From the NCBI GenBank assembly GCA_015179125.1, contig WHVA01000337.1, positions 62,001-126,000 of the forward strand: a stretch of DNA of 64,000 nt, in the 5' to 3' direction. The DNA comes from Gautieria morchelliformis. Lineage: Eukaryota > Basidiomycota > Agaricomycetes > Gomphales > Gomphaceae. Below, one piece after another: positions 1 to 11,513 of the stretch. The notes under the pieces are model-generated. The model did no database searches. It worked only from the letters and a program-made list of their open reading frames with translations, and was not told where the DNA came from. Numbering within the stretch: position 1 is the first letter of the stretch; each line of letters starts with the position of its first letter. The position numbers were made by a program, and so were the translations under genes.

Positions 1-240
1 ACGATGAAGTCGACGCTGATGGTGTCCCAGCGGGATTCGGGAATCGGGAGCGGAACAAGTTCTCCGACGGGCGGATGTCGTTGCGCTTTGGTTCGGAGAC
101 AAAGGTCACATGTCTTCACGTACTGTCCAATGTAGCGGGACATCTGAGGCCACCAGTAATTCTGAGCCACTAACTCCAGCATCTTCCACCTGCCAGCATG
201 CCCAGCGACCCGTGTGTCATGGTGCTGGGACACGATGCGG
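1..240 (-). pseudogene. gypsy-1 integrase, N-terminal part, truncated by window
   Basis: On the minus strand, bases 180 to 1 read in one frame as an integrase H2C2 zinc-binding domain: NYWWPQMSRYIGQYVKTC followed by DLCLRTKAQRHPPVGE. It passes into the start of the catalytic core with ESRWDTISVDFIV at about bases 1-40. The rest of integrase, including the second Asp and the Glu, lies to the left of the window. Confidence 0.82.
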
Positions 241-489
241 CGGCGGAGGTCCGCCCCACCGGAACATAGACCTTGCCTCTGAAGTGGAGCAGTCCATCAC
301 ATTCCGACCATTCCGCTGCCCGTACAGGCCGTGAGTGTCCTTTCCGAAGTTCCTCCACGCCTTCACCACCGACTCCTCCTTCTCTCCATTCCGGTACTGC
401 CTCTGGATGTCCGGAGCATTTCCGCTTCCACCCAACTGCAGTCACTCCTTCTAGGGCGCGGATTGCAAAGAGACTAGGGTGGAGCAGTG

Positions 490-2007
490 TCATATCCGCA
501 TTGTCTCCACTTCCGCTTCCATGATCCGCACGGCGGGATAGGGCATCGGGCTTGCCCATGGTGTGGCCGGGGCGGTGGTGGAGCATGAAGTCGAACCGGA
601 CAGGTGTAGGGACCATCGCGCTTGTCGTTGGTTCAACTTCTTAGACGTGCGGAAATACTCGAGGTTCTTGTGGTCTGTCCAGATCTCAAACGGGCATAGA
701 GCACCCTCGAGGAAGTGTCGCCACTCCTCCAGCGCTCGGATGATTGCCAGCATCCCTTGTTGTGGATCTCGTAGTTCGCTCGACGGACTAAGGCTTTAGA
801 GAAGAAGGCAATTGGATGCCATCCCCCACCATCTTCCGATGATGTTGTGACAAGACCGCTCCGGTAGCTGCGTCGGAAGAATCCGCCTCGACTCGATAAG
901 GGCGAGAGTCGTTGGGAAAGATCAGGACCGGGGCGGAAGTGATCAGCTCTTGAGTTTGTCGAAGGAGGCCTGTTCGGCTCTCCCCACGCCATCCAACCTC
1001 CTTCTTGGTGAGGTGAAGAGGGCACGGGCGTGGGAGGAGAAGTCCTTGATGAACCGCCGGTAGAAATTGACAAACCCAATGAAGGACTGGACTTCCTTCT
1101 TGTTCGCGGCACCGGCCAGTCCGATACACCGGAAACTTTGACTGGGTCCATTTCCACCTTTCCTTCCGACACCATCACCCCAAGATGCTCTATCCGCGCC
1201 GCTCAAATTCGCACTTTTCCGGCTTGAGACACAGGTTGTATCCCGGAGCCGTTCCAGACTCTCCGCGCGACTTCCCGATGGTCGGACATTGTTTTTGTGA
1301 AGATGAGGATGTCATCGAGGTAGACCAGACAACCCCTTCGCTATCATGTCACGGAAAATGTCATTCATCATCGTCTGGAACGTTGCAGGACTGTTGGTGA
1401 GGCCAAAGAACATGACCTGTGGCTCAAAGAGTCCTCGGTTGGTGCGGAACGCGGCCTTCCACTCGTCTCCCTCCTGGATCGGACATTATTGAAGCCCCAG
1501 CGGACATCCAGCTTAGTGAAGTACCTCGCCCCGCGGAGTTGTGTGATAGTTCCGAAATGAGTGGATGGGGTACCGGTTCTTGATCGTGATCGCATTCAAG
1601 GCCCGGTAATCCTGCACAAGTCTGAGCGAGCCGTCCTTCTTCTTGATGAAGAACACCGGAGATGCCATGGGTGACTTGGAGGGCGGATCCTCCCTGTACG
1701 GAGGTTTTCTGCAAGGAATGGATCGAGCTCACCTGCTCCTTGGGTGACAGCGGGTAGACTTTGCAGTTGGTGGGCTTTGACCCAGGCTCCAACTCGATGG
1801 CGTGGTCCCACAGCTTCCGTGGAGGTAGGGCATCAAACGACTCCTTGGAAAGACATCCTCGAACTCCCGCAGGTACTCCGGAATTTCCGCCTCCGCTCTA
1901 TCATGCCTCTTAGAGGCTTCAGCAAGGCGTTGCGAAATATTTCCGGTGGCGCGGATGTGTTCCGCTTCCGGCGGAAGGTTTACGTACAGCAAGCGCTCCC
2001 CTGCCAC
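490..2007 (-). pseudogene. gypsy-1 reverse transcriptase and RNase H, frameshifted
   Basis: The polymerase segment is spread over several frames. Recognisable blocks, in order, are the pre-RT linker EIPEYLREFEDVF (about 1870), the RT block [13 protein letters not shown] (about 1500-1540), the connection region near 1100, the RNase H block VEADSSDAATGAVLSQ (about 840-900), [10 protein letters not shown] (about 650-680) and the RNase H tail [18 protein letters not shown] (about 530-580). At least three frame changes separate these blocks, so the enzyme cannot be made as one chain. RT-RH order downstream of protease supports Ty3/gypsy. Confidence 0.8.
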
Positions 2008-2720
2008 CAGAGTGTCTTCCGGCCGAGTTGGATGACGTCAGAATCGGAATCGGGAATCGGAAGTGGGATCTGGTCAAATTCCGCTTCCGAGTCTTCTTCT
2101 GCAAGCAGTGGATGGGGGCCGGAACAACATGTCTGTATGAGCCGTTCGGTCTTCCGCTGTTCTTGGCGCTCCTTCCGCACTTCCGACCGGCACATGTGAC
2201 ACTTGGCTGGACATTGACTCATCAGTACCTTCCGAGTCTGCCAATTGATCTCCGGGTTGTGCTCCTGAAGCCAGGTAAACCCGAGGATGATGTCTTGCTT
2301 CCCCAGGCTGGTGACTGCAAAGGAAGTGCGTTCGGAGTGTCCATCGTAGCGGAGAATTGTGTCTACTATCTCCGTGATGGACCCTGCCTCATTGGGGCTT
2401 CCATCCACATTGAACACCGGGATTGCACGTTGCAACTTCCGCATGGTCAGTCGGTTCTGTTCCACATAGTCCCGGTCTATAAACTGACCAGTGGCCCCGC
2501 AATCGACAAGGGCGGGTCCGGATTTGACTTCCGCCGTATCCGTCGTCTGGAGCTCCACCTTAATGACTAGTGACTTGGGGCCAGGGGTGGCGCAACAACA
2601 TAGCGCTTCGGAAGGCGTCTCTCCAAGGGCGGATGCGGGATGGATGGGGTGTCGGATTTGGTTTTTGTGCGACTTTATCCGGTGGGTCTGTATGAAGTGA
2701 GGGGAGTGGGGGCTTTTCAT
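1980..2720 (-). pseudogene. gypsy-1 aspartic protease region
   Basis: This is the retropepsin that would process Gag and Pol. The open frame shows the active-site signature ALVDCGATGQFID and the downstream flap and second conserved block DIILGFTWLQEHNPEINW, the usual arrangement in fungal gypsy elements. Cysteine replaces serine or threonine in the D-S/T-G triad. To my recollection that variant occurs in this clade, so it is not by itself proof of inactivity. It follows Gag and precedes the reverse transcriptase in another frame. Confidence 0.78.
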
Positions 2721-2869
2721 TCTCTACTTCGAGACAGGCAAACCGGTTATGTACAGGCAGCAGGGGCACACATCTCACCCGCTGCACGTCACAAAATCCG
2801 ACGCATCTTCCGCTTCCGGTGGACCATGTTCTGCATTTTCGGAAAATACTTCCGCAGTGGGCACTCTGC

Positions 2870-3949
2870 TTATGTCCGCGAGTGAAGGAACTCCAGAAGG
2901 AGCTCGAGTTTCTCCTCCGTGGTCATAAGCCGGATGTCGAAGGCTTGGGGGCACTCGCGAGCATAGTGGCCTGGTTGTCGACATCCGAAGCAGGTGATAG
3001 TTCCGTGGCCTTTTCCACGCATGCGGTCAACATCCATCGGGGTAGGGCCACTCTTTGAGGGAGGGGGGCTAGGGTTCCTAACAGGAGCAGGCGGAGCAAG
3101 CGTCGGAAATATTTTCCATGTGGGAATGAATGTACCTCCGAGTTTTGGCACAGGTGGAGTAGGACAAGCGGAACTGCGTGTCATGTTCCGGTTTGTCTTC
3201 ACGAAGGCCTCGTTTGCTTCCCTGTTCCAGGACACCCTCTGCGCAGCTTGGTACCACCCTTCCGGGTCATCGAAATCCGGAGCTCCATCCCCAAGCAGTG
3301 TGACTTGGTTCTGGAGCGTCGGATCAAGTCCTCGTCGGAATTTGATGACGATCGTCTTATCATCGTCATACTCCGCAAGGTCGATGAGCTCCTGGAAGCG
3401 ATCGATGTAGTCATCGACCGGATCCTTGGCCTGGTACCAGCTGGTCCCCTCGAGCTTCGTAAGGGCTGTGAGCTGTTCGTTTTTCGGGCAGAACTGGTTG
3501 GAAAATGTTTTCTCGAAGGCGTCCCAGTCCCGGAAGTAGTTCCCCTTGCCCTTCGCTTCATGTCAGATCACCTTGTTTGCAAAACGGGCTGCGCGGTCCG
3601 ACTTGAAAAAGGACAATGCCCAGTGGATCCGAGCCTGGTCGTTCGGAAAGAGGTCTCCGACAATTGCAAAGTATATGCCGCATGTGTTGAAGAATGCACA
3701 TCCTTTTTCCCGATCTCCGTCAAAGTCCGCCGGAGTCGCGGGTTTGACCTTTGCTAATTTCGAGGACAACCTCTCTTCCGCTGCTTCCGCTTTTCCGAAA
3801 TCCGGCTCATCCAGCATTTCATTTCCACCACTTTGTGGAATATCTAACTTAGCCAAAATCGCTTGTAAGGCTGTTTCAATCGCGTCGGTCTTCATCTGGT
3901 TCCGCGTCAATTCCTCCTCCATATTCCGAAGACGATCGTCCGGATCCAT
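2870..3949 (-). pseudogene. gypsy-1 Gag with zinc knuckle
   Basis: This is the structural Gag protein that would form the particle and bind RNA. The frame opens with MDPDDRLRNMEEEL at 3949 and has a typical gypsy Gag core around 3420-3700 (WYQAKDPVDDYIDRF). It ends with a CCHC knuckle CFGCRQPGHYAREC near 2950-2995. An in-frame TGA at 3563-3565 splits it, and the same frame continues to 2870. A more N-terminal part in another frame (to about 4135) may belong to the leader or to a frameshifted start. The domain call is firm; the true start codon is not. Confidence 0.8.
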
Positions 3950-4135
3950 GTCGGAAGGAGAAATATGGGACGGGATTTCCGGGGTTGGGAGCTCGACGTA
4001 AGAAGAGGGGCTGTCGTACGCTGTGTGGTGGAAGAGGTTGCTATCTCCGAGTCGCTGTCTCCGATTCCGAACGCACCTATGGCGAATGCAACGCGCAGTA
4101 CGACCGCCGGTCCTCTAGGGAAGAGACTTTTCTGC

Positions 4136-4616
4136 TGTAAGGGCAACCCTGGCTAGTCGTGGAGATCACACTACCACACAACTGACAAGGGGAAATCCAA
4201 AGTCCGTATAAATGAAGAGAGTATACAAGAGAGGGGATTCTCACCTGACAAGGGGAAATCCAAAGAGAAAAGTCTATGGACCCCCAATGTCAGCGAGCCC
4301 GTATTATACTACGCTGCGCAGCCAGGGACAACACTTGGCACCCGCCATCAACCATGCACCTCTCTGACCCTTGATCGACCCTTGATGCCACCTATTACGC
4401 GAGTCGCTTGATTTCCGACACTGTTCCGAGGGTGGAAGTCGGAAATTGGAGTGGAACTGGCAAGGCGAATAGAACTGGTGGAAGTTCTCCCAGGAGCGGA
4501 ATCATTTCCGAAAGCGGAGGCGGAGATGGAATCGGAACCGGAAGCGGAGTCGGAAATGGAGTTGGAACTGGAAATGGGGTTGGAACTGGAAATGGAAAAC
4601 AGGGTGTCCCCTGACA
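4136..4616 (-). repeat. 5' LTR of gypsy-1 (481 bp)
   Basis: It begins TGTAAGGGCAACCC and ends GGTGTCCCCTGACA as read on the plus strand, the same termini as the solo LTRs at 18676-19140 and 54255-54753. In element orientation the LTR starts at 4616 and ends at 4136, next to the Gag region. Part of it is built of short GGAA-type units (GGAACTGGAAATGGGGTT and variants) that differ in number between copies. No clear tRNA primer site is visible just inside it. Confidence 0.85.
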
Positions 4617-5130
4617 TCACCGTTCATCAAGACCACATATACGGTCACCCTTGTAGTTCGTTGTCAGATATGTTTTCCCGACCCCTTGTTCTTTGCCATT
4701 GTTCTACCTTACCCTGAACCCCCCTTGTAGTCCCATTGTCCCCAATATTTAGTTCCCACGCATTGTCTACTCGACTTCTGCTTCCCCCAGAATTTGCTTA
4801 GTACCATACCATTACTTGTTGTTCTGCGCTTTGTATAAAACCCCATCATGTATGTCTGTTATTCTGCAATCAGATAATCGCCTTCGATACTTGATTTCCT
4901 CTGCTCCATCTCCTGTTCTTAGCACAGCGAGTCTAGCAAGATCTCAGTCTCTCTCCGCCTTCCGCCTCAGTTCCGACTCAAGTTCCGACCAAACCTTTGG
5001 ATCAGTACTTTCCACCTTCCGACTCAGTTCCGAAATACTTAGGACGATAGTTCATCAGGGGCGCAACCTATAAGTTGAAGCCGCTGTCCTTTCCAGTTCC
5101 GACTTAGCGGAAATCTCGATACGTAACAGA
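4617..5130 (+). repeat. possible LTR-like promoter segment
   Basis: No gene was recognised. The stretch has a TATA-like box (TGTATAAAACCCC near 4835) followed by a leader with several TTCCGACTCAGTTCCGA-type motifs, the same TTCCG-rich style as the gypsy-1 LTR. It ends near GATACGTAACA. That fits an LTR or its remnant from a related family, but no second copy or target-site duplication was found. It could instead be the upstream region of the GT17 gene. Confidence 0.3.
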
Positions 5131-5582
5131 ATGCTTGTAAGGCATCAGCGAATAGGAAAGAGGCCATCGCGAGTCAGGGTTGGATAGGGGTGCGCAGTCA
5201 TGATACTAAGTAGGTGGAATAAACATACAATAGAGTGAGATACGGATGCATGAGCTCAACACCGTCGTCGACAGGTTCTTCATCATCGAAAGCGACCGTA
5301 TGTTGATCGCCATTTTGTGCATTTTTTTGTTAACCAAACATGCATGCTTCTTCGTAGGTACGTTCGCGGGCATCCCGAAGGTGCCTGTCTTTTCGCAGAA
5401 CCACGCCCACTTCGACGCCTTTGATGGCAAGATCATCTATCAGCTCATCAGCGGGCGCGTCCCCGCACGTGGGGAGACGGCGTTCGACGTCGAGCGCGAC
5501 CAGCGCGCTGCGATGACCGCGCTGATCAACACGCATGTCCCACGCAGGCGCACCCGCTCGTCGTCTTCTCGGACGTGATGAG

Positions 5583-5684
5583 TGTTGGAGTTTGTAATCT
5601 TCGCTGTATTTTGTGGGGCGCGCTCGGCGCCTAATAAGACCTAAGCCATTCTTTCCTACTGTGACCACCCTGTAAACTTCTACA
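5583..5684 (+). repeat. left LTR of TRIM-like element
   Basis: A 102-bp direct repeat with TG..CA ends, followed at once by the GGTTATGGGCCCC primer site. Confidence 0.88.
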
Positions 5685-6118
5685 GGTTATGGGCCCCGCC
5701 CGTTCGCTCCAGTTGTCGGCTCCCTCGGGATCGAAACGCGTGCTCCCCCAGTGTTGGGGTCGAGAGGGCTCTCCCGTTGTAAAGTTCATCGCAAAGCCCT
5801 GTGACGTTCCAGGCATTTACCACATCGCGCGAAAAACCCCCAACCATGTCGCGCACACACACATACCATTTGTTGCCGGTCACCAGCCATTACCGGGACT
5901 CATCATTAGCCATGGGAACTCGAGTTGTTGTTGAGATTGGTGGATGGCACACCCAAGCCTTAGTGTTCTGAGGCGGTTCGTGTAAGCCCTTATTTGTGAG
6001 GCCTCAATATTCCCATTCTACCCGGGGAGGTCACTCGGTATTGGAAAGCTGTTGGAGCTATTCCAGGAGTTGGTTTTCAGGGAAGCCGGAGTTGAAGAGT
6101 GCTTCGATTAAGGAGGTG

Positions 6119-6220
6119 TGTTGGAGTTTGTAATCTTCGCTGTATTTTGTGGGGCGTGCTTGGCGCCTAATAAGACCTAAGCCGTTCTTTCCTACTGCGA
6201 CCACCCCGTAAACTTCTACA
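6119..6220 (+). repeat. right LTR of TRIM-like element
   Basis: The second 102-bp copy, preceded by a purine-rich AAGGAGG stretch that could serve as the plus-strand primer and followed by the ATGAG duplication. Confidence 0.88.
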
Positions 6221-7020
6221 ATGAGATCCCGGCCGCGCATACCCTGCGTCTGATTAAGGCGTGCGCGGCGCCGTCGCCGCTGCACCTCCAGATGCGCAAC
6301 TACATCTACTTGTTCGAGTGGCCGTACAGCTGGGGAGCTGGCGCGCGCAGATACACGAGTGGGGCGCCCGCGAGTTCTACATGCATTCGAAGGCGACGGA
6401 TGTCGTGTTGGCGGATGCGGGGTGGCATTGCAGGTGCGGCGTCTCCCATGGCTGGCCGCGGCTGCGGCTGCGTGCGCCGCCGGTGGCTGACGTTGACGTT
6501 GACGAGCAGTGCAGTTATTGTTTCAGGTATATCCACGAGTTCGTGACGAAAATGCAAGGTGCGGTTTTTCAGTTCCCGGTGGTGACTTTGGCTGGCATCA
6601 AATTAATGTACTTATGTATGGTTTGCGCGTAGGTTTCTCGCACGCCGATCGTATTGGGGGAGATCGGTCCCTTCTCTCTCCAGCGAGGATTCAGAAGGTG
6701 ATATGCGAGGGTACGGATATATTTAACATGTTGCCTGAGGTCCGTCGTTACTCCCATTCTACGCACTCAATACTCATCATTCATCTCGACCTTCAGGCAT
6801 ATTCTGTACGTCCCGCAAAGCATTCACTTGACGTCGTCGACCCAACTGACCCCGCCAACCGCTTATCCAGTACAAGACATGCTCTCTCTGATGCATCCCG
6901 ATGCATAAGCCCTAACGCCACATTCCGAGACTCGTCTTTATGACCAGTCCAGCAGGTCGCAGAGTGCCGTCGGCTTACCGCACCACCTCATACGGAATGC
7001 GGACAAGTTCAAGTTCTTAC

Positions 7021-7242
7021 TGTGGAACGAAGGAGATATAATGATCTGATATACTACGATCTCAAGTAGATCGTTCTGCCTTATATACAAAATATGATGT
7101 CCATTGTATTACCAATCCCTTCGAGCTGCTGTGCCGATGCGATGCCGGTGCACCAGCAACCCGGGGTCGAGAGCGATCTCGAACCTCCGGCTAAGTGCGT
7201 GCCGGCTCTGCCTCGGCGGTGTCATCGTCCCGATTACTAACA
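7021..7242 (-). repeat. 3' LTR of copia-1
   Basis: A 222-bp terminal repeat, plus-strand reading TGTGGAACGAAG to CGATTACTAACA, identical by eye to the copy at 11292-11513. A diverged relative is the copia-2 LTR at 16572. Confidence 0.93.
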
Positions 7243-10200
7243 CTCCCCCTCAGCGAGAAGTCCCTTCGGTAAAATCCTAATTTCCCTAATAGATACCTAT
7301 GTTGGTGCATGTCTAGTCCCTTTGTAAATATGTCCGCTATGTTCTCCCTCGTCGGTACGTATGTAAGTGATGCCTCGTGAGAGGCCACTTTCTCACGGAT
7401 GAAATGATATGCGACATTGATGTGTTTGGTACGCGCATGATACCTTGCGTCATGCAATAGTGTAATGGCGCCTAGATTGTCTGATCGAAGTGACGTGGGC
7501 TGGGTTTGATCGATTCCAAGTTCCTCGATAAAACGCCTCAGCCAGATTAATTGCTTGGCGCCCTCGGTAAGTGCCATGTATTCGGCCTCCGTGGTAGATA
7601 GTGCGATCGTTCGCTGCTTCTTCGAGCTCCATGCGATAGCTCCCCCTCCTAGTATAGCTACATAGCCACTAATAGATAGTGCGTCGTTTCTATTAGCATA
7701 ATCCGAGTCGACAAATATTTCGAGGTCGAGACCAGCGTCTCGGCGGAAGATTATGCCGTCGTCACGTGACCCTTTGAGGTACCTGAGCGCGTGCTTGATC
7801 ACCGTCCAGTGCTCGGTTCCGTAAGTAGTAGTGAATTGGCTCAAGTGTTGTACGGTAAAAGCCAAATCAGGTCGCGTGCTGAGTGCTGCATACATGAGTG
7901 ATCCGATCGCCTTGGCATAGGGTACTTCGGCAGTTGGACCTGTCGAGTCCATGGGTGTCGTGAGTTTGATCATTTTATGCAGAGGTGTAGATACGGAATG
8001 TGCCGTTGTCATGTTGAATCGGTCGAGTATGATGTCGATGTGATGTCCTTGAGACATGATCAGTGTTCCCTCATCCCTATTCCTCTCAACTCTAATTCCC
8101 AAGATTTTCTTCATTTCTCCTAAATCTGTTAAAGGGAATTTCCCATGAAGCTCCCCCTTGAGCTTAATCATCCTCCTTTGGAGTCAGCAAATAGTCCAAA
8201 GTCGTCCACATATACTGATATGACTTCGATTGAATCCTTATCTTGTCTGATGTAGACGCATTCATCGGCTGTACTTTGATGGAAGCTGAGATCGAGTAGT
8301 AATTTGCGTAAGCGCTGATGCCAAGCTCGTCCCGATTGTTTGAGTCCGTAGAGCGCTCTGTATATTCTTAGAACGCGTCCAGATCCATCATCAAAACCGT
8401 CGGGCTGGCGCATGTAGATCTCCTCATCTATGGTTGAATTGAGGTAGGCGCCTTTGACATCCATCATTTCGATTTCCCAATCGAGTGTGTTTGCGATCGC
8501 TAATAGAACACGTAGTGAATCGAATTTGACCACGGGTGAGGTTATCTCGTAGTAATCCATCCCTGGCCTCTGTGTGAATCCTTGAGCCACAACCCTTGCT
8601 TTAGCCTTATCGAATTGTCCGTCCGGTTGTGTTTTGACAGCGTATACCCATCGGCAACCGATAGCTACTCGTCCGGGTGGTAGTTCTGTTAGCTCCCATG
8701 TTCCTAACGTCTTGTGTTGGTCCATCTCAATTTCCATCGCTTTCTCCCAGATCGGCGCATCATCACGTGATACCGCCGCTCTGTAATTCTCAGGTTCAGT
8801 GACGATTTCTCTCGTTATGTAAACCTGCTCGGTGCGTCCTGAATTATTCAGTTTCCGGTAATCCGGTCTTTGAGTGATACGCGCGCTCCGTCGGATCTCT
8901 GGAGCTGGCGCTTGTTCAGGTGGATCAGGAACGGGCGTTGTCTGGGGTGATGACGTCTGTGGGGTAGATGTGATCGGGTCCGGCACATGCTCGCGTGGTG
9001 AGTGCTCCCCCTCGAGCGGTGCCGTGTCGTCATCGTCGTTATCTGGGATAGGGTAGAGTCGGTTGTCATTTTCGTCGAATGTAATATTTCTCGAAATTTG
9101 AACATGTTTTGAGGCTTTATTGTAGTACCTCCAGGCCTTTGCATGTTCAGCTACTCCGACGAATATATGTTCTTCTGCCTTTGGATCAAGTTTGGCTCGA
9201 CGTTGATCCGGTACCATAACCCAACAATTTGTCCCGAATTCCTCTAGACGTGCTATGTTCGGCTTCTTGCCGAATAGTGCTTGGAACGGCGTTGCGTCAT
9301 CTTCAAGCGCTCGCGTGGGTGATCAATTTTTGATATAACACGCGTAAGCCACGGCCTCGGGCCAGAGTATTTTTGGCAGGTTCTTGGCAAATATCATTGC
9401 CCGTGCGTGCTCGAGTAAGGTCCGGTTGAGTCGTTCGGCAATTCCATTCTGGGCTGGGGAGTATGGAGCTGTGGTCTCCATGATAATGCCATATTTAGCA
9501 CAAAATTCCTTGAAATTTTTATTGACATATTCCCCTCCATTATCCGAGCGAAACCTCTTCAGTTTCTGACCTGTTTGGGTCTCGAGGAATGCCTTGTACG
9601 TCTCGAAGTGTTTGAGCGCTTCATCTTTGGTGCTCCCAAAATAGATGACCGTGTACCTCGATTTGATGTCCGTGAAAGAATAAAAGTACTTTTCACGTGA
9701 TGGTCCCTCGGTCTGGGCAGGTCCCCATACATCGGATACTGTCAGGTCACCGACCTGTTCTACAGTGTCCTCGGCTCTTTTGGGGAATGGTTCCACATGC
9801 CGTTTGCCTTGTATGCATGCTTTGCACTGGCTCGGCTCGTTTGACTTGTCGATCTCAAGTCCGGTGACTAGATCGTTAGACTTCAACAACTTTATGGAGT
9901 TTATATTGACGTGCCCTAGTATCCTGTGCCATTTGTCCCATGACCGTCCTTTTGCCGCTGCGGCAAAGTCCCGTGCCTCGACTGATCGAGTGACCCGTGC
10001 CTTCATACAGAATAGCCGCCCACGCTTCTGTCCCTGTGCGAAGGTAACTCCGGCACGTGATTTGAATTCGACGCCGGTGCCTGAAAATGTGGCCGTGTTA
10101 CCCTTATCAGTTAGCCGTCCTACACTGATAAGGTTGTTCGGCGCATCTGGTGCGTGTTTGACGTCACGTAGCTCGATCGTGTTCGTCTTGGCACCGATCT

Positions 10201-11212
10201 TGAATTCCATGTATATAGTGCCTCGGCCTTGTGTATGTAGTACCGCACCGGGTGAAATTCCTTCGATTTCTGATGGTTCCTCGGCATAGCTAGCGAAATC
10301 GTTTCGGCTTCTAGCTATGTGTGTTGTTGCCGCTGAATCGGCTAACCAGTCGGATGCGGATATAGCACTGTATGCTACCTCCTTAGATACAAATGCGAAG
10401 TCTTTTTCTTCTGCTTGTTTGACCGTTTCTTTGTTCCCTGATTTGAACCATTTCGGTGCTTGGCCCTCCTTGCCGCCACCTTTCGCCCAACAGTCCTTCA
10501 CGTAATGACCCTTCTTGCCGCAATTTCGGCACTTTCCCTTTGTTGCTCCTGAGTCATCTTTCCTGGTCCTGTGACGTTGTTGCGCCTTAAGCGCCGTCTG
10601 CCGTGCCGATCCAGCTTTCCGTGCTCGATCCTCATCGAGGACCCGAGCTATTAATATATCAGCTGTTGTCCCGGCTCCACTGGCGTTTACTGCCGTAATA
10701 AACGCCGACCAAGAATCTGGTAATGACGTCAGCAACGTGTTCGAGAACTCGGTGTCACTGATGTAATGCCCCCGCGCATTCAATTCCTGTTGAATGCCGC
10801 GGAGCTTGCGTACGTGCTCCTCCATGTTCGCGCCGTCCTCGGCAAGCGTCCGGAAGAAGTCTCTTCGGAGATTTACAATCCCCACTGCTCCCTTAGATTC
10901 GAATATTGCTTGTAGACTAGTCCATACAGCAAACGCAGACATTGTCTGATTGATGTAAACTAGTTGTTCATCGGCAACTCTGAGGCAAATCTCTTTTCTA
11001 GCTTTCTTGTCCTTCCTTCTCCAATCGTCGATTTCCTGCTGCTCGGTTGCAGTGACGTTGTCGGCATCTGCCGGTCTCGGTTCCGTCTCCCTGCCGATAG
11101 CCACGTCCCACAGATCTGAGTCATCGAGTATCCACTCGAGCCGCCGGCGCCACGCCGCGTAATTATCCCCGTTCAAGGGGTCGATCTTGTACGTGTTGTT
11201 GCTACTCGACAT
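7191..11212 (-). pseudogene. copia-1 gag-pol polyprotein, two lesions
   Basis: The start MSSSNNTYKIDPLNGDNY at 11212 gives a copia Gag with CCHC knuckle CRNCGKKGHYVKDC (about 10492-10533), protease DWLADSAATTHI (about 10320-10355) and integrase. Integrase has an HHCC domain near 9800-9940, then TVSDVWGP, FRSDNGGEY and NGIAERLNR carrying the D, D, E residues. Reverse transcriptase has YVDDFGLF near 8200, and RNase H has DSDYANRN and STTEAEYMAL (about 7580-7730). An in-frame TGA at 9323-9325 separates two parts of the same frame; the normal residue is plausibly Arg (CGA). A one-base loss near 8170 shifts the RT tail and RNase H. All domains are present, so two small changes inactivate an otherwise complete copy. 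Confidence 0.92.
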
Positions 11213-11278
11213 CGTCGATCGGTATTGAGTTATTGGAGTATAGAGCGTAGTTAGATTTGTAGTAGTTTAGTTATGCGC

Positions 11279-11291
11279 GGGGCCCATAACC
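11279..11291 (-). promoter_or_regulatory. primer-binding site for initiator tRNA-Met (half-tRNA type)
   Basis: The minus strand reads GGTTATGGGCCCC right after the 5' LTR. This complements the anticodon stem-loop of initiator tRNA-Met rather than a tRNA 3' end, the mode known from Drosophila copia. The same motif occurs inside the TRIM (5685), copia-3 (20965, with one extra base) and copia-4 (about 36745-36758), and as a truncated TGGGCCCC in copia-2 (16797). Confidence 0.8.
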
Positions 11292-11513
11292 TGTGGAACG
11301 AAGGAGATATAATGATCTGATATACTACGATCTCAAGTAGATCGTTCTGCCTTATATACAAAATATGATGTCCATTGTATTACCAATCCCTTCGAGCTGC
11401 TGTGCCGATGCGATGCCGGTGCACCAGCAACCCGGGGTCGAGAGCGATCTCGAACCTCCGGCTAAGTGCGTGCCGGCTCTGCCTCGGCGGTGTCATCGTC
11501 CCGATTACTAACA
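11292..11513 (-). repeat. 5' LTR of copia-1
   Basis: A 222-bp terminal repeat and the promoter end of the element in minus orientation. It is adjacent to the primer-binding site at 11279-11291 and to the CTTAC target duplication on its outer side. Confidence 0.93.

Larger units (their letters stand above)
1..4616 (-). mobile_element. Ty3/gypsy retrotransposon gypsy-1, decayed, cut by window edge
   Basis: Reading on the minus strand from 4616 downward, the order is 5' LTR, Gag with CCHC knuckle, aspartic protease, reverse transcriptase, RNase H, and the integrase zinc-binding domain running off the window at base 1. This domain order is Ty3/gypsy (Metaviridae). The coding part is broken by frameshifts and at least one in-frame stop, so it is not autonomous. 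The LTR at 4136-4616 directly abuts the internal region, and two solo copies of the same LTR lie at 18676 and 54255. The 3' LTR and the second target-site copy are outside the window. Confidence 0.88.
5583..6220 (+). mobile_element. miniature LTR retrotransposon (TRIM-like), 638 bp
   Basis: Two 102-bp direct repeats (5583-5684 and 6119-6220) start TGTTGGAGTTTG and end AACTTCTACA. They differ at only a few positions by eye. The element is flanked by ATGAG on both sides (5578-5582 and 6221-6225), a 5-bp target-site duplication. Just inside the left repeat is GGTTATGGGCCCC, the copia-type primer site complementary to the anticodon region of initiator tRNA-Met. The 434-bp interior has no gag or pol, so the element must have been moved by enzymes of another copia element. 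It sits inside a GT17 exon. Confidence 0.9.
7021..11513 (-). mobile_element. full-length Ty1/copia retrotransposon copia-1, 4493 bp
   Basis: The element has LTRs of 222 bp at 7021-7242 and 11292-11513 that look identical by eye, and a 5-bp duplication CTTAC at 7016-7020 and 11514-11518. On the minus strand the primer site GGTTATGGGCCCC follows the 5' LTR, and a purine tract (GAGGGGGAG) precedes the 3' LTR. Identical LTRs imply recent insertion. Its gag-pol has one in-frame stop and one frameshift. It lies inside the last coding part of the GT17 gene, splitting a leucine codon. Confidence 0.95.
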
